Numbered from the stretch's first letter, positions 11,134-31,221 are shown. The stretch: 64,000 bases of DNA from Jacaranda mimosifolia (GCA_018894105.1 CM032117.1:43386501-43450500), one strand, 5' to 3'. Notes: generated from the letters alone by a model not told the origin. Program-made: numbers and translations.

Positions 11134-12204
11134 ATGCGACTATTATCCCTCCTCCTCCGCTCACTACTACATCGCTCCACTACACACACCCAATCAGACT
11201 CCAACTCCCTCTTCCTCCTCCGCCACTCCATGGCCACCACCACCACCACCACCACCACCACCACCGAACCAATCAGCCCATCCAACACCAAGCTGGGCTG
11301 GATCGGCACCGGCGTAATGGGTCGCTCCATGTGTTTCCATCTCCTAAAGGCCGGCTACACCGTCACCATCTACACCCGCACCCAGTCCAAGGCTGAATCT
11401 TTACTCTCCATGGGTGCCCACTGGTCAGACTCCCCCAAATCCTTGGCCTCCCAATCCGACGTCGTTTTCTCCATCGTCGGCTACCCCTCCGACGTCCGCC
11501 ACGTCATCCTGGACCCCGCTTCTGGCGCGCTCTCCGGCCTCCGCCCCGGCGGCGTACTCATCGACATGACAACCTCCGACCCCTCCCTCGCCGTTGAGAT
11601 CCACTCCGCAGCCACCAGCGCCGGTTCCTCCTCCGTCGACGCCCCCGTCTCCGGTGGAGACCGAGGCGCCCGCCTCGCCGCACTATCCATCTTTGCCGGT
11701 GGCGATGAGACCCTGGTAACTCGCCTCACTCCGTTGTTGAACCATTTAGGGAGGGTGTATTATATGGGTGGGCCTGGAAAGGGGCAGTTCTGTAAATTAG
11801 CAAACCAAATAACCATCGCCTCGACAATGGTGGGTTTATGCGAGGGTTTGATATATGCGCATAAGGCTGGTTTGGATTTGACTAATTACTTAAATGCCAT
11901 TTCTACCGGTGCTGCGGGCTCGAAATCTTTGGATTTGTATGGGAACAGGATATTGAACAGGGATTTCGAGGCGGGTTTTTACGTGAATCATTTTGTGAAG
12001 GATTTAGGTATTTGTTTGAGGGAGTGTCAGAATATGGGGTTGGCTTTGCCCGGTCTAGCACTGGCTCAGCAGCTGTATTTGTCACTTAAGGCACATGGGG
12101 AGGGTGATTTGGGTACTCAGGCGCTCATTTTGGCGCTAGAGAGACTCAACAATGTGTCGCTCCAGACAGGGAGTTCGGATTCTTTGGCTAACAAAAAATT
12201 CTAA
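11134..12204 (+). CDS. 3-hydroxyisobutyrate dehydrogenase-like protein
   Basis: A single-exon gene for 356 residues in the beta-hydroxyacid dehydrogenase family, which oxidises 3-hydroxyacids or reduces short aldehydes with NAD(P). Residues 1-32 are Arg/Ser/Leu-rich with few acids, consistent with a mitochondrial or plastid transit peptide. Met33 is followed by a Thr run encoded by an ACC microsatellite. The Rossmann fold starts near residue 54 with the dinucleotide loop G58-T-G60-V-M-G63. The substrate motif DAPVSGG is at 169-175, the catalytic Lys lies in GKGQFCKLAN (K221 by analogy), and the conserved KDLG is at 289-292. Length and lack of introns resemble the plant 'HIBADH-like 1' group (Arabidopsis At4g29120 type). 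The first ATG gives a plausible transit peptide; Met33 is an alternative cytosolic start. The 5' half uses mainly C-ending codons, the 3' half does not. The in vivo substrate is unknown: it could equally be a glyoxylate or succinic semialdehyde reductase relative. Confidence 0.93.
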   Translation: MRLLSLLLRSLLHRSTTHTQSDSNSLFLLRHSMATTTTTTTTTTEPISPSNTKLGWIGTGVMGRSMCFHLLKAGYTVTIYTRTQSKAESLLSMGAHWSDSPKSLASQSDVVFSIVGYPSDVRHVILDPASGALSGLRPGGVLIDMTTSDPSLAVEIHSAATSAGSSSVDAPVSGGDRGARLAALSIFAGGDETLVTRLTPLLNHLGRVYYMGGPGKGQFCKLANQITIASTMVGLCEGLIYAHKAGLDLTNYLNAISTGAAGSKSLDLYGNRILNRDFEAGFYVNHFVKDLGICLRECQNMGLALPGLALAQQLYLSLKAHGEGDLGTQALILALERLNNVSLQTGSSDSLANKKF

Positions 12205-15200
12205 GCTGGTAAAGTTTTTGAACATCACGCAACTACTTGAATTGTTAACTGAATGTTGTTTCTTGGTAATGGCCTTGTAAAAAGCATATATTTAACTATC
12301 ACACCATCGCTAATGTAAAACAAATGGTGTATTATGAGATGCCTTGAACTGCTTCAGTATGTTTATATTTTCTTTTTAACAAATCATCCAGACTCTGCTT
12401 TTTAGTATTGCTGTATTATTTACTTTATTCATGTTTTCCACCAATTACCAAAGTTCAAATTTTGATATGGACCTTGGTTGTCTGGTGTACATGCTCTCCC
12501 ATGGATATGCAATGTATGCATAATCATGCCTGGGGTTGTTAATTACTGCAGAATTCAAGGGCAGGCAACAATAATTTTTTATTTTAAAACTTGGCATCAC
12601 AAATTTTTGCTGTAGGAATTACTTGTATTTTAAGCGGCACGATTGCTAAGAGTTCTGTGGCATATAGGAGAGTGTGAATTCTCTCAGCTTATATTCTGTA
12701 TGCTTCTGTAATAGAACAAATCATTTTCCTTATTTATGATAGTTGAACTGTGAGGCAGTCTAACAATGTGAACATGTTTACTCAAATTTTAAAGGTCGAG
12801 GGCAAAAACTGCTAATTCTCATACAAACTTAGCCTTAAGGCTTAAGCATCTAAAATACAATTGCCTTTACCCGAATAAAACAAGATCTTAAATTAGTTCA
12901 ATCTCACCCTCAAGGAGTCTATTAGATTCCACTATAAATGGTAAACTCAGTGAAATGGCAAACTATATAGCCTTGGCCTCAACAATCATAGGCATCTAAA
13001 TGCCCAGGCGTGTCTTGCATTTTGAAGTTTAACTGGAAATATTTCTGATTGCTACTGCTGGTGGGTAAAATTTTGGACTTGTATTGAAGGGAGGTTTTCT
13101 ACCTGGGTCCTTGTTTGAATCCTTTTGCTAAGGATTTGGCTCCTATTAAAAAGCTTGACTAGGTTATGAACTCCGCCTTTCACGATCTAAACTGGCTTGA
13201 CAATTGTCAATTTTTATCCATGTAGCTTAGGGTTGGAGGAAGATTGGGCATTCATGTGTACTCTTTCATTTAAAAGGCTCCAGAACTTACCGCTTGAGTT
13301 GCATGGTACTAACTTGAAGACAGAAAAGAGGTTTAGATGGGTGAAATTTTGATCGTTTATAAATGGATCTTAAGTCTATATTCAAAGAATGTCCTGGTGA
13401 TAGATTCTATGGTATGAATATGTTGTACCTCATCTCTACGACAAATATCATTATTGTAAATATATGTTTGCTTCCCTCAACCTTGAGGTGTCTACATGTT
13501 CGTATTCTAAGGTTTGGTTTTTAAGACAAAAGAATACACGTGGGGGGGGGGGGGGACTGAAGTAATCTCTGTACAGCATGTAGCTCTTGTTTCGGGTGAA
13601 GTTCTAGATAGTTAAAGGGCAATTAAGCATAGAAATGAGCTTGTTTGTCTTTCAAAAAATGTGAACTATGGGGAACTAGCTGGGTTCTAGATTAGCAATA
13701 ATGGTGATGCAACTGTTGATGTCCTACTGGTGTCAAAAGTTAGCTAAATTGGATGACACCCTGCTGAAGAATTAAAATTAATGAATTTGATTTTAAGTGG
13801 TTTTAGCCTCGATGTTCATATTTGCTCACTTGTAGTTTACTAGTTCAAAGTTGTCTGCTAATGGTAAAGGTAAGGCAAGATTTCTTTCCTCTACTAGTGA
13901 TGGAAATGTGATTTCCTTTATTCAAATAAGTAGAGAAACTCTTGGATAAACTCTTATTCAAATTTCAAAATCAACAAATGAAGATGATGAGTTTCTCTGT
14001 AGTTCGGCTTTGGAAGAGCTGAGAACCATTACAATCTGTTCTATAATATTAGATGCGAATTTGAATTTCTTCTCTTCATGCATTGAAATTTCGGGGTGCG
14101 AAAAGAGGAACTCTCTAAAACTTGAGTGATTACCTTTGGCTGGTAGGTTTAGTTTGCTATGGTTGTGTTTTAACTCAACTAGACATGAAAATGCGTAGAG
14201 ATAAGTGAAAAGAGTGAGTATTGCGAGAAGGGATTGGGAGAGGAGACATATCTTACAGTTATGATTTCTATTTAAAGAACCAAATATTGGCCTTAGTCAC
14301 TTGTGACTAAAATAGTGATACAGGATCTGACAGTTAGTCGTTTGACATGGGCCAAGTGGTAAATAGAAAAAAGGGGGCCTGGAAGACAGAAATACTCCTA
14401 TCATTTAAATCTATTTTGGAATAGAATGAGATAAATATTTTTTCACCTTGTTCAGCATTAATCCGAGGTTAAACCTAGCCATAACACTAATTGATGATTG
14501 TTGAGAAGGATCTCATGACCTCTTCTGATTTGGAAGTTGGCCTTAGTCGACCTCTATAGTTTCAGGTTGGTTGTGGGATTTATTGACTGATCAAGGTCAA
14601 GAGTCTCCCGAAAATGATCTGGATCATCATTAAACTGTTTCACTTGTCTAAAATGCTGGATAATCAAGTGTTTATATGTGTTTGCTTACTTTTGAATCTT
14701 ATCAACTTTCTCAGCTTGGTTTCCATGTAGATGAGTACCAAGAACACTTAGGGATATCCCCTCTAGACTCTAGTTTCACTAAAATAGTAATAATTTCTTA
14801 TACTAAAAGAATCTGATATTCTCAAATTCAATAGACAGCGTGTCCTGCATCTGCATGTGATCAATTTGCAGAATTTTCTCACGTCATGCCTCCCTTGAGG
14901 TCCACCCAATGGTTCATACTGTCCTTAACATGATAGTGTAGTTAAATTGCTCTGTCCATTCAAGTCTTAAGAACCTCATTTTTTAACATGTAAAAATTTG
15001 TTTAAGAGTTGAAAGAGGAAATTCGTACATCTTTACATTTTAACCTAGGCAGTGGATGCTCAAAGTGGAATCGTTGACGTCATATAATGGTGTATTAATT
15101 GCGTCGACATTATGTTCACATTTATTATTTGCATTCTTGTGATTGCAATATTTCTTTGCAGTTCATCGTGAAAAAATAAAAATTCTCTTTAATATAAGAA

Positions 15201-16275
15201 TGAAAGTTGGATGTCCTAAATTGATGTGCAGATTGATATTTTCACATTGATGTGTTTTACTTGATATTTTAACATTGATGCCTTGTACTGAAAAATCGTT
15301 CATGTAGTTGGCAGCCCAATATATTCCTTTTTTCTTTTTCTTTTTTTTTTTTTTTGAGAGAGAGAGGTAGTCCAATATATTCAATATATATATATCCAAT
15401 ATGATGAAGAGTTGAGCTTTAGAGGCCCATAAGGAACTACCATGATCATAGGGAATTATTCTATAGATTTCTAGAATTCAATTTAATGCAATAAAGACAC
15501 TCTTTTTACATTTTTCTCTTACATTTTGGTTTGTTGTATCAAAGGTGAAATTCCCAGTATTTATTACTATTCTTGAGGATTTACATCATTTTGGCATTGT
15601 TTATAGGAATAACGTTAGGTTCAACAATTAGGATGTAGACTAGATCTAAATTGCAGGCTCAAGAAAACAATGGTGCAGGACAGCAGGAACCTCCCCACTT
15701 GAGGAATAGAATCATAGATCAACGAGCAGGATCACTAGGGAGGAGGAATAGGTACTCCCCCGCATCCAGAGTCATCTCCCCAGAAAGAGGCAGCATTTCA
15801 GCCCTTCTCCGCCATGCTGCCACTTTGGGCAGCTGGCCATGGCTTCCATAATCTCTTTTCCTTAATGCGGAAAAGTTAGTCATTAGCGAAAATGCGGAAA
15901 TAAAAGGCAAACAACACTTCAGCATCCTCCCCAAATAATACATTGCAAAATTATGAGGTTAATTCTCATTATTAACACTTGCTGAAAACCTGGAGAAAAT
16001 GTCCCAAATATAAACCAACGTCTAAAATCGAAACAATTTTAATCCCCCCCCCCCCCCCCCCCAACAAAACCCCCTTACACACTTTATTCTGAATGTATCA
16101 TCCCCCAATGAATGGTCTTTCCCTGGTGGTAATGTCTGTATACTCCATCAATGGGGGGAAGATGCCAAGTGGTAGGTGCTAAAACAGACTGCTGCGCAGT
16201 ATAAGGATACAGGCTATGAAAGACTACTTTTCCTACGGAACTAAAAAATGTACAAGACTTCAACATGGATGAGGA
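12205..16275. other. intergenic region between convergent genes
   Basis: No gene is recognisable in this 4.1 kb stretch. It should hold the 3' UTRs of both flanking genes. It contains a run of 14 G (13542-13555), a T-rich tract near 15327-15355 and a run of 19 C (16044-16062). A 66-codon ORF at 15651-15851 has no family resemblance. No transposon ends were found. Confidence 0.5.
16083..16088 (-). terminator. candidate poly(A) signal of the hexokinase gene
   Basis: AATAAA on the - strand, about 190 nt downstream of the hexokinase stop codon, a plausible distance for a plant 3' UTR. It precedes the C19/G19 homopolymer in the direction of transcription. Assigned by position and motif only. Confidence 0.4.
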
Positions 16276-24320
<8,045 letters not shown>

Positions 24321-26049
24321 CGTATCAGTTCTAGCACACAAACAGTTCACCTACCAGAGCACAAACAAAAAACCCACAACCCACGCCCGCCTTCTATAAA
24401 TAAATACTTGTGGTATGCAATTTATATGCACCAAGGTCGAATCTTTGGTTGATTTTGTTTGCTTTTCTTGGTGGGTTTCAGTTTATGCAATCTCTATATA
24501 TAATTCCCTTTGAATTAGTACGAAAGAGAGGAATAAAAGTCGCGTGGCTAAATAGTGTATAACAGAGATGGAAATTAACGGAGGTATATTCTGTAAGGGT
24601 TCTGCAGAACTGGGAAGATATTTGAGGAAATATAATGAGAAAGGAGAGGAGAAAAGGACATAGCAGGAGGGTAGAACTAAGACCAAGATTTAGATATATA
24701 ATCTATTTCTCACTGTATCGGTACTTTGAATTGGGTAGAACCTCTACGTACTTTACTCTTAATTTTTATCTTATCTACATCCACTTTTTACTTGTTCTTA
24801 ATGTATTAGTTATGAATGAACAAGAGTATGCAACTTTTTAAATTAATCTTAATTACTTATCTTTTCAATTTAATAATACATTCAAGAAGTAGTTTTTGAA
24901 GAAGTTAATAAAATAATGATCCACTCGACAGAACAAGTTAGTTGTAAATAGAGTTTTAATAACTTAAATTTTCAGAATCCCAATTTAGAGAGAACCTTAG
25001 TCTAACACATATTCATATAATTCAAAATCAGCTACCACATTTGAATTGCCTTCTGGATTGTGGATTGTTAATATTTTCAAAGTAAATAATAAATTGATGC
25101 TCTTTGTAATAAATCAATTGCTACATGTAAATTATATTTACAAATTAAACACGTAATTTTATCCTAATAATTTTGAGTTATTATGATTTATTTCCTCAAT
25201 GACAAATATTTATGTATTTTTCACATTACGAACACTTTCTAAATTGTCATTTTCAGCCTATATATGTATATTCCATTTAGGTTGCAATATATAAGTCGTT
25301 GCAGGTCTCCCTTATAAGTAATTTTATAATCATGGTATTTTCTTCATTAAAAGATTGTTTCTCTAATGGATCTAACCATATAATCTTTCTATCCTTACCA
25401 ACAGTTTGAAAAGGGATAATTACAGCATCTTCGTTTAATGTGATAATAATTACACAGGTACTTTTTATTAGTTTCAAAATTACACATGTTTTTTTTAACT
25501 TATCTTCATTTTACAATCAAACCCTTTTTATCAGTCAACCTACTATAATTTGATGATATAATCACTAAACTTTAATAAACTTTACAAATTACTTTCACAT
25601 ATATTGATGTGACCTTGAGAATAGTCGAATGAGAGACGACTAAGAAAGAGCACTCGAGAGAGGCAACTAAGAGAAAATGATCTAGAGATATAATACTAGA
25701 GAATGGTTAAAAAGAAAGAAAGAGACAGAAATTGTGAAGGTGGGTGTTAAGGCAAGATATTGCATAATATAGGTTCAAACCAACATATTTGCATGTCCTT
25801 TTAGATAAATATATTTTTAAATGATTTCATATTTTTATCATATTGTATTGAATGGTAATTTTGTCATTTTATAAATTTTATCAACTTCGACTAAATTCTG
25901 ATTGTTGAAGGGGTATTGGTAATTTTAATATCAGGAGGGGAGTTTAGGGTAGGGTTGTGTATTTATACTATTTGAAAAATAAAAAGAAAAAGAAAAAGAA
26001 AGAGGAAACTTTTTTGGGGGAAAAAAAAAAAGAATAAGTTTTGATAAAG

Positions 26050-26162
26050 GTTTAAACAAATAATAAAAGTTACGGAACTTATACTTGTATGTATAAGGTT
26101 CATAGTTCGAATCCTAACAAATTTTTAGTATGAGTTTATGTGTAAATAAAAAAAAAAAAAAA
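26050..26162 (+). repeat. SINE-like repeat, copy 1
   Basis: Contains AAGGTTCATAGTTCGAATCC, which includes a tRNA-type B-box (GTTCGAATCC), followed by a ~45-nt tail ending in TGTAAATAAA and a poly-A tract. A diverged copy with the same order occurs at 42401-42500. The shared B-box plus A-tail suggests a tRNA-derived SINE. The A-box half is not clear, so the 5' limit is approximate. Confidence 0.45.
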
Positions 26163-27631
26163 CCAAAAACAATTTTCTTTAAATTGAAAAAAGAATAGAT
26201 AGACCAAATATACTCATAATTCTTATTTATCCTTATGTTAAACTATGAATAAGAAAAAAACTCACAACTTTAGGTATGAAGTCAACAATTAGTAATTGGC
26301 ATGTTGATTCAAATTTTTTAAGACAGAAGAAAAGTCCAAACCAATCTCATTCGAAAGAAAACCATTAAGGGGAAAATTTCTCTAACATCATCACATGACA
26401 GTTTGTTAACAAGTTGAAAACATTAAATTCAAAAAGCATACATGACTTGACATTCTCTATCTTTTCTTGTATCTTAATATTTTTCTTTCTGAGTTTAAAT
26501 CTATTAGTTACAATTTACAAACAAAGAATATTTCATTGCGTCAAGTTTTTCTAAATTTTTGACAATTTCAACTAAAGTATATTTCATTGCCTCGCTTAAT
26601 TAATGTGATATTCTTGTCCTTCAATAGATTTCTTACAATTTCAAACAAAGCATCTTCATGTCAAGATTTATAGTGCCAATTAACAATTAATATATTTACT
26701 TTAATTCAAAGAAATAGTTAAGACTAACAATTCTCACTTACAAATATTTCCTTTTTATTGCATAAATTTATTTTAGAATTGTTAGCATCAAGTCCCCAAT
26801 GATTTCTTTTAAAAGAAATTGCAAATTAACAATTTTATATACTTTTATGCATTTGGTTGAAGCGATGGGCAAGTTCATGTTCAAAATGACTTGCATATGA
26901 GATTATTTTTATCAGTTGATGCTGAAATGCACTAGATCTATATGATTAGTTCGTTATAATGCTTCAATGTGTATCATATTGCTCAAAATCAACATTTGAT
27001 CTAGTTTCCTGGTACATAAATTTTCCATAATGTAACAACTAAAATTTTATTCCCCAAGTACTACAAAAATGTATTAAAATAGTTATTGTTCAAGTATACT
27101 TTCGTGTCATTCCAATAGTGAATGGTGGAACTTACTTGATTTCTTATTAACTGCTTGATAAATTATTTATGTAAAGTTATTATCTCTTTACTTTAATTTC
27201 TTTTCCATTCAAATTCACAATAATTTTAAATGAAAATCATGCAAAATTTATATATGAAAATGCTCCATGCAATTTTAATTATCATAGTTCATAGACGAAA
27301 AAAAAAAAAAAAAGAAGAAAATAGTCTCCATTTATAAAGTTCTCTCTACACCAATATTTATTATAATGCTTATTGAAAGTAGAAATAATTAGAATTTTAC
27401 GAAACTATTGTTTAAAGTTGTTGATGAAATCGATATTTATGCATGTAGTTTATTTTAATGGTGATGACAATTGGCAATCAATTGATAAGTAATAAATTTG
27501 TAATACATATATATATATATATATTTGTTATTAATTCTCTAATTGTATTGATGAATTATTATAGATATTGTATTATAAAAATATATTAAAATAATTATTA
27601 TTCGAGCATACTTCCATGTCATTCTAACAAT

Positions 27632-27636
27632 AAATG
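27632..27636. repeat. left target-site duplication AAATG
   Basis: Five bases identical to 38120-38124, directly abutting the TG...CA boundaries of the Ty3 element. Confidence 0.9.
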
Positions 27637-28310
27637 TGATGAGGGTTCGATTTTGATGACGGATATGGATCCGGGTATGAATCACGATCTGGTGTATTGA
27701 TCTTCTAGATTGATTTGGAATTGGAATCCTGCAATCACAGTAAACGTTAGGCTAGCTGAGTGGCCCTCGGCTTAGGCCCTCCGACGCTCAAGTCAGTATA
27801 TATTCGACCTCTTTAATCGAGCAGCGGAATGTATGGACTTTTAGTGTATGAGTGCATACCCGTGAGAGGCAAGGTTGAGGGTTTTTTATATTCTCCCCCT
27901 TGTAGGAAATGTTAGGAAAGCCCTTGGCTTACCCAGGGACCTCTAGCCTCCTACCGGGGGTAATTGGTCAATTTCCCCATTTGAATATTGCCAGCTGGAT
28001 GCCCTTTTATGCTGTAGGACAAGATGGTACACTGTTGCGGCGTCTGCTGTGTCAGACGATGAGGGAAGGGCATGCGCCATTAATGCGGAGGCATGCTGCC
28101 AGTCAACGCATTTAATGCGGTGGCAGAGTACTGTGCAGGGCTCGACTTGTGAATCGACGAGAATAGGGGTCGATAATGGTCGATCGGCTCCGAGGGCCAT
28201 GGAGCGCCTTGTGGATTGGTCGAACAGGGTCGACGAGTCGCTTGGGTCCTGGACCGTTGATTGGGTGTTGGGCCTCGCCGATTTGGGCCATTTTGGGCCA
28301 TCCTATATCA
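27637..28310 (-). repeat. 3' LTR (left), 674 bp
   Basis: Begins TGATGAGGG and ends CCTATATCA, matching 37456-38119 throughout. It is 10 bp longer mainly because TTTTGGGCCA is duplicated near its right end (28291-28300). It should contain the element's promoter and poly(A) region, but I did not resolve U3/R/U5. Short ORFs inside it are not genes. Confidence 0.93.
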
Positions 28311-28325
28311 TGAGTCCCCCCACTT
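28311..28325 (-). other. polypurine tract of the Ty3 element
   Basis: On the - strand the bases immediately before the 3' LTR read GAAGTGGGGGGACTCA, a purine-rich tract in the position required to prime plus-strand synthesis. Confidence 0.6.
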
Positions 28326-28535
28326 CGCAAGGCCGAACAGAGAATCGACGAGCGGCGTCGGGAAGTAACGAACATTAGCTACCATCAACCAGGGTTTTTG
28401 AAAATCTCTCAGATTATTACGTGCTTGCTGAGCGGTTACATCGTGGCGCGCGTGGGGCAGCGTAACGTCTCCATCCATTAATGCGGGCGTTTAGGTAACC
28501 GCGCCTGGACGCTTGGGAAACCGCATCCGCCTTCC

Positions 28536-28542
28536 TATAAAT
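28536..28542 (+). promoter_or_regulatory. TATA box of the antisense gene
   Basis: TATAAAT lies 70 bp upstream of the first ATG of the antisense ORF, outside the LTR and on the + strand. That spacing predicts a transcription start near 28565-28575 and a short leader. Identification rests on sequence and spacing. Confidence 0.6.
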
Positions 28543-28605
28543 GCTTAATGTGATTCTGCCCATTTTCACTTTTACCGCTTCAGAATTTTCGAGAACCTTT
28601 AGGAG

Positions 28606-31161
28606 ATGTCTTTCACTGCAAGACTCCCTAGACTTTGCATCCGCTTCGCAGATTTTGTGGGCTTAACCTTCGTATCCAGTAAGTGCTCATCCACCTCCTT
28701 GTTTCTCCGAATCCTTTCTCTTTATTTTTCTTTTGAAGACGATGCTTGGGTTATTCAGTTCTGAGGCTAGACGGGGGAGGGGACAGTGAGGCCACCCTGT
28801 CTGAGGGGCGTAGGGAGTTGCCTGCTTCTTCTGGTGGGTTGTCTGGCAGTGGTTCCGATTCGAGTAGCTCGAGCTCCGGGAGCTTAAGCGGCGCGCGTGG
28901 CGGGGAAGCTGGGCCCAGCCATGTACCCTTGTCTCGTGGGCGATTATTCACCCCGGGCCATTATAGTGAGATAGTTTCCGTAATGACCCCTACGAATTTG
29001 GTGCGTCTGAGAGAGCTTTACCATATTCCTCCCGAATACCAACTATTAATCCCCGGGCCTCCTGGTCGAATGCACTGTGCTCCCGCCGGTTGTATAACAG
29101 TGTTTGAGGATGCACTGAAATATGGGTTGAGGTTCCCCTTAGGTGATAGTATGATAGGCCTGTTTGGGGGTCTTCGAGTGTGTATAACTCAGCTATTACC
29201 CAATTGCTTTGCCACCCTCTGCAGTTTCTTAGTTTTAATGCATCTGTTCGATCAAGCCCCCAGTTTTGACAATTTTTCCAACCTCTTCTATCTGTGCATG
29301 TCACGAAAATTCGGTAGTGCCGACAAGTCGGGCTTTTATTATCTGACTGCTCGACCTCGCCGCAAGTTTCTCATGGCTCCCTCATCTTCGTACGCGCAGG
29401 AATGGAAGAAGCGTTACTTCTTCGTTCGGTTAAGGGGGGGTTGACATTCCTCGAGAGTGGTTGGGGGGGCAGGTTGAGGTACCAGGAAATCGCACCCCTA
29501 CTTGGCCAAAGACCTTCGTGAGGGATCTGGTCGGGTTTGGTCCCGTGGAGGCCATTGTGTTCCTCGAGGAGCAACAGTTAGTGTTGGCTGGATTGTCGCC
29601 AGCCCCTCTAAACTTTGCAGATGACTATGAGATAGGTAGATGAAATGTGTGCCATGCTTTGTTGTTTAGCTACGTTCATTTCTGTATTTGACATCTGCTG
29701 TATTTGTTCCTTGCAGACCGGGACGAAATCATGAACCGCGCAAGGAGTGATGCAGTGGCTCGCGCTGAGAGGAACCGACAGCGCAAACAAGGGGCTGCGT
29801 CTCGACAAGAGTCGACTGGAGCCGACGAGCCACGCCGACAAGCTGCGGTTCGTGCGCCATCCCCGACCCCCTCGCTTGGTCGAATAGTAGCGATCGAGAA
29901 GGACGCGGGTTGGGGAAAAAGACCCATGGGCGAATAGAGTGGGCCCCCGCCCAAAAAGATTGCTGCTGCTGGAAAGGGGAAAGGAAAATCTAAGGGCGCC
30001 GGGTCGGGGATGCCGACGGGAAATGATCTCTTCAGGGATCGAGGTGCAGAGACTTTATTCGACCTAAAGAACTTCCCGTCTCCTCATTTCGGGTCGGACC
30101 CCAGCCTGTTCGTGGATGACTCGTCCTATAGGCATGGATCTGCGCCAAGTGGGGTCGACCCCTTGAAATGGTTGTTGGCTAGTCAGTTCCTAGCCAACCA
30201 GAGGGGGATAATGGGCCTGAGTCAACCCGGGGCGCTGTGCGAGGTCGCATATCACGCGAACATGGTGAGATCGCTAAGCTGTAAACTTGTGTAATTGATT
30301 TTCCCTGCATGGATAGTAATGATTTTTATGTTTCAGGTCGCGCAAATCGCCTACAATTTTTACCGCCGTTCCGAGTTGGCGCTCACTGATCGTGAACAAT
30401 TGGATGCTGGCGGCGATGCCGAAATATTGAAGGCCCAGCTGGAGTCATCCCAACTGCGGCTCGAGGAAGTGCAGAAGGAGAATGCCAAATACGCCGAAAT
30501 AATGGAGGCGAAAGATAGGCAAGTCCTGCTGGTGGTGATGGAGCAGACAAAGATAGAGGCGAAGCTGAAAAAACTTGAACTGAACATCCATGTCGCCTAC
30601 GAATCTGGTCGGGTGGCCGGTCGAGGCGAGCGCCTGGTCGAGGCCAGGACAGAGTTCGAGCGGGTAGTGCTAGCCTTGGACGATGCCCAAAGTGCCTTTA
30701 ATAAGGCTATTACACAAATGCGGCACCTGGGCTATGCGGTTAGCGATGAAGATCGCTCGAAGATGGGCTTTGCTTTCGACGAGCGGTTGCGCCCAATTGG
30801 TGATGAGGATGTCGACGAGGTCGAAGCTGAGGTAGAGGCAACGAAGGAGATCGACATGACTCCTGAAGAGAGGCAAAAGACAGACCTCCAAAAGAAAGTG
30901 AAGGCTGTGGGTCGAGAGTTCGAGTTCACCGGTGATCTCGTCTATGAAATCTTCAAAGGCCAGGCCGACACTACCTCTTTCTTCTCAGCCGCCGAGCGGC
31001 TGTTTATGTCTTCTGCCACCTGTCCCTCTCGCCCAGTCACGGTGGTAATGCCCGTTGCCATGGCACCGCCTGAGCCCCGGTCTGCTCCTGCTCCTACTCC
31101 TGCTCCTGCTCCTGCTCCTGCTCCCGCCTTACCCCTCGAAGGGTCTGGCAGTTCTAGCTAG
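28606..31161 (+). pseudogene. antisense retrotransposon ORF, 'putative gypsy-type transposon' family
   Basis: A gene-like unit on the strand opposite gag-pol, between the 3' LTR and the repeat array. Predicted exons are 28606-28678, 28759-29635, 29717-30264 and 30337-31161, all with GT-AG introns, for about 773 residues. The N-terminus is Ser/Gly-rich. A conserved globular region follows (about 28985-29640; motifs FPLGD, VLMHLF, WKKRYFFVR, FADDYEI) resembling Pfam Transposase_28, 'putative gypsy type transposon'. Next come a basic linker, a coiled coil (about 30420-30700) and a Pro-Ala tail. Two lesions: one surplus G in a run of seven (29434-29440), needed to be discounted for frames and phases to agree, and a TAG at 29935-29937. 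Such antisense ORFs are known from Tat elements; their function is unknown. The introns persist because the genomic RNA used for retrotransposition is the other strand. Exon 1 is the least certain. Confidence 0.7.
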
Positions 31162-31221
31162 GACTTGTAATACTTGTTTTTATTTTGATGTACATGCCTC
31201 GTTGAGGCTTCTTGAGAATGA

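Larger units (their letters stand above)
24321..27636. other. hexokinase upstream region and AT-rich intergenic DNA
   Basis: The first few hundred bases on the - strand upstream of 24320 must contain the hexokinase promoter. A TATA-like tract lies near 24393-24406, but it is ambiguous in this orientation. Farther out there is no gene. The interval holds a SINE-like repeat (26050-26162), A-rich tracts, an (AT)n run near 27508-27526, and a ~70-bp segment at about 27060-27135 repeated at 27575-27636. Confidence 0.5.

Noticed and set aside
15651..15851. 66-codon + strand ORF with Arg-rich sequence
   Set aside because: No recognisable motif, no splice partners and a partly overlapping antisense ORF; insufficient support for a gene.
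24393..24406. TATA box for the hexokinase gene
   Set aside because: On the - strand the tract reads AGTATTTATTTATA, which is not a clean TATA element; left as ambiguous.
27909..28378. Several overlapping ORFs in both LTRs and adjoining sequence
   Set aside because: They recur in the second LTR with different ends and match no protein; LTRs are non-coding here.
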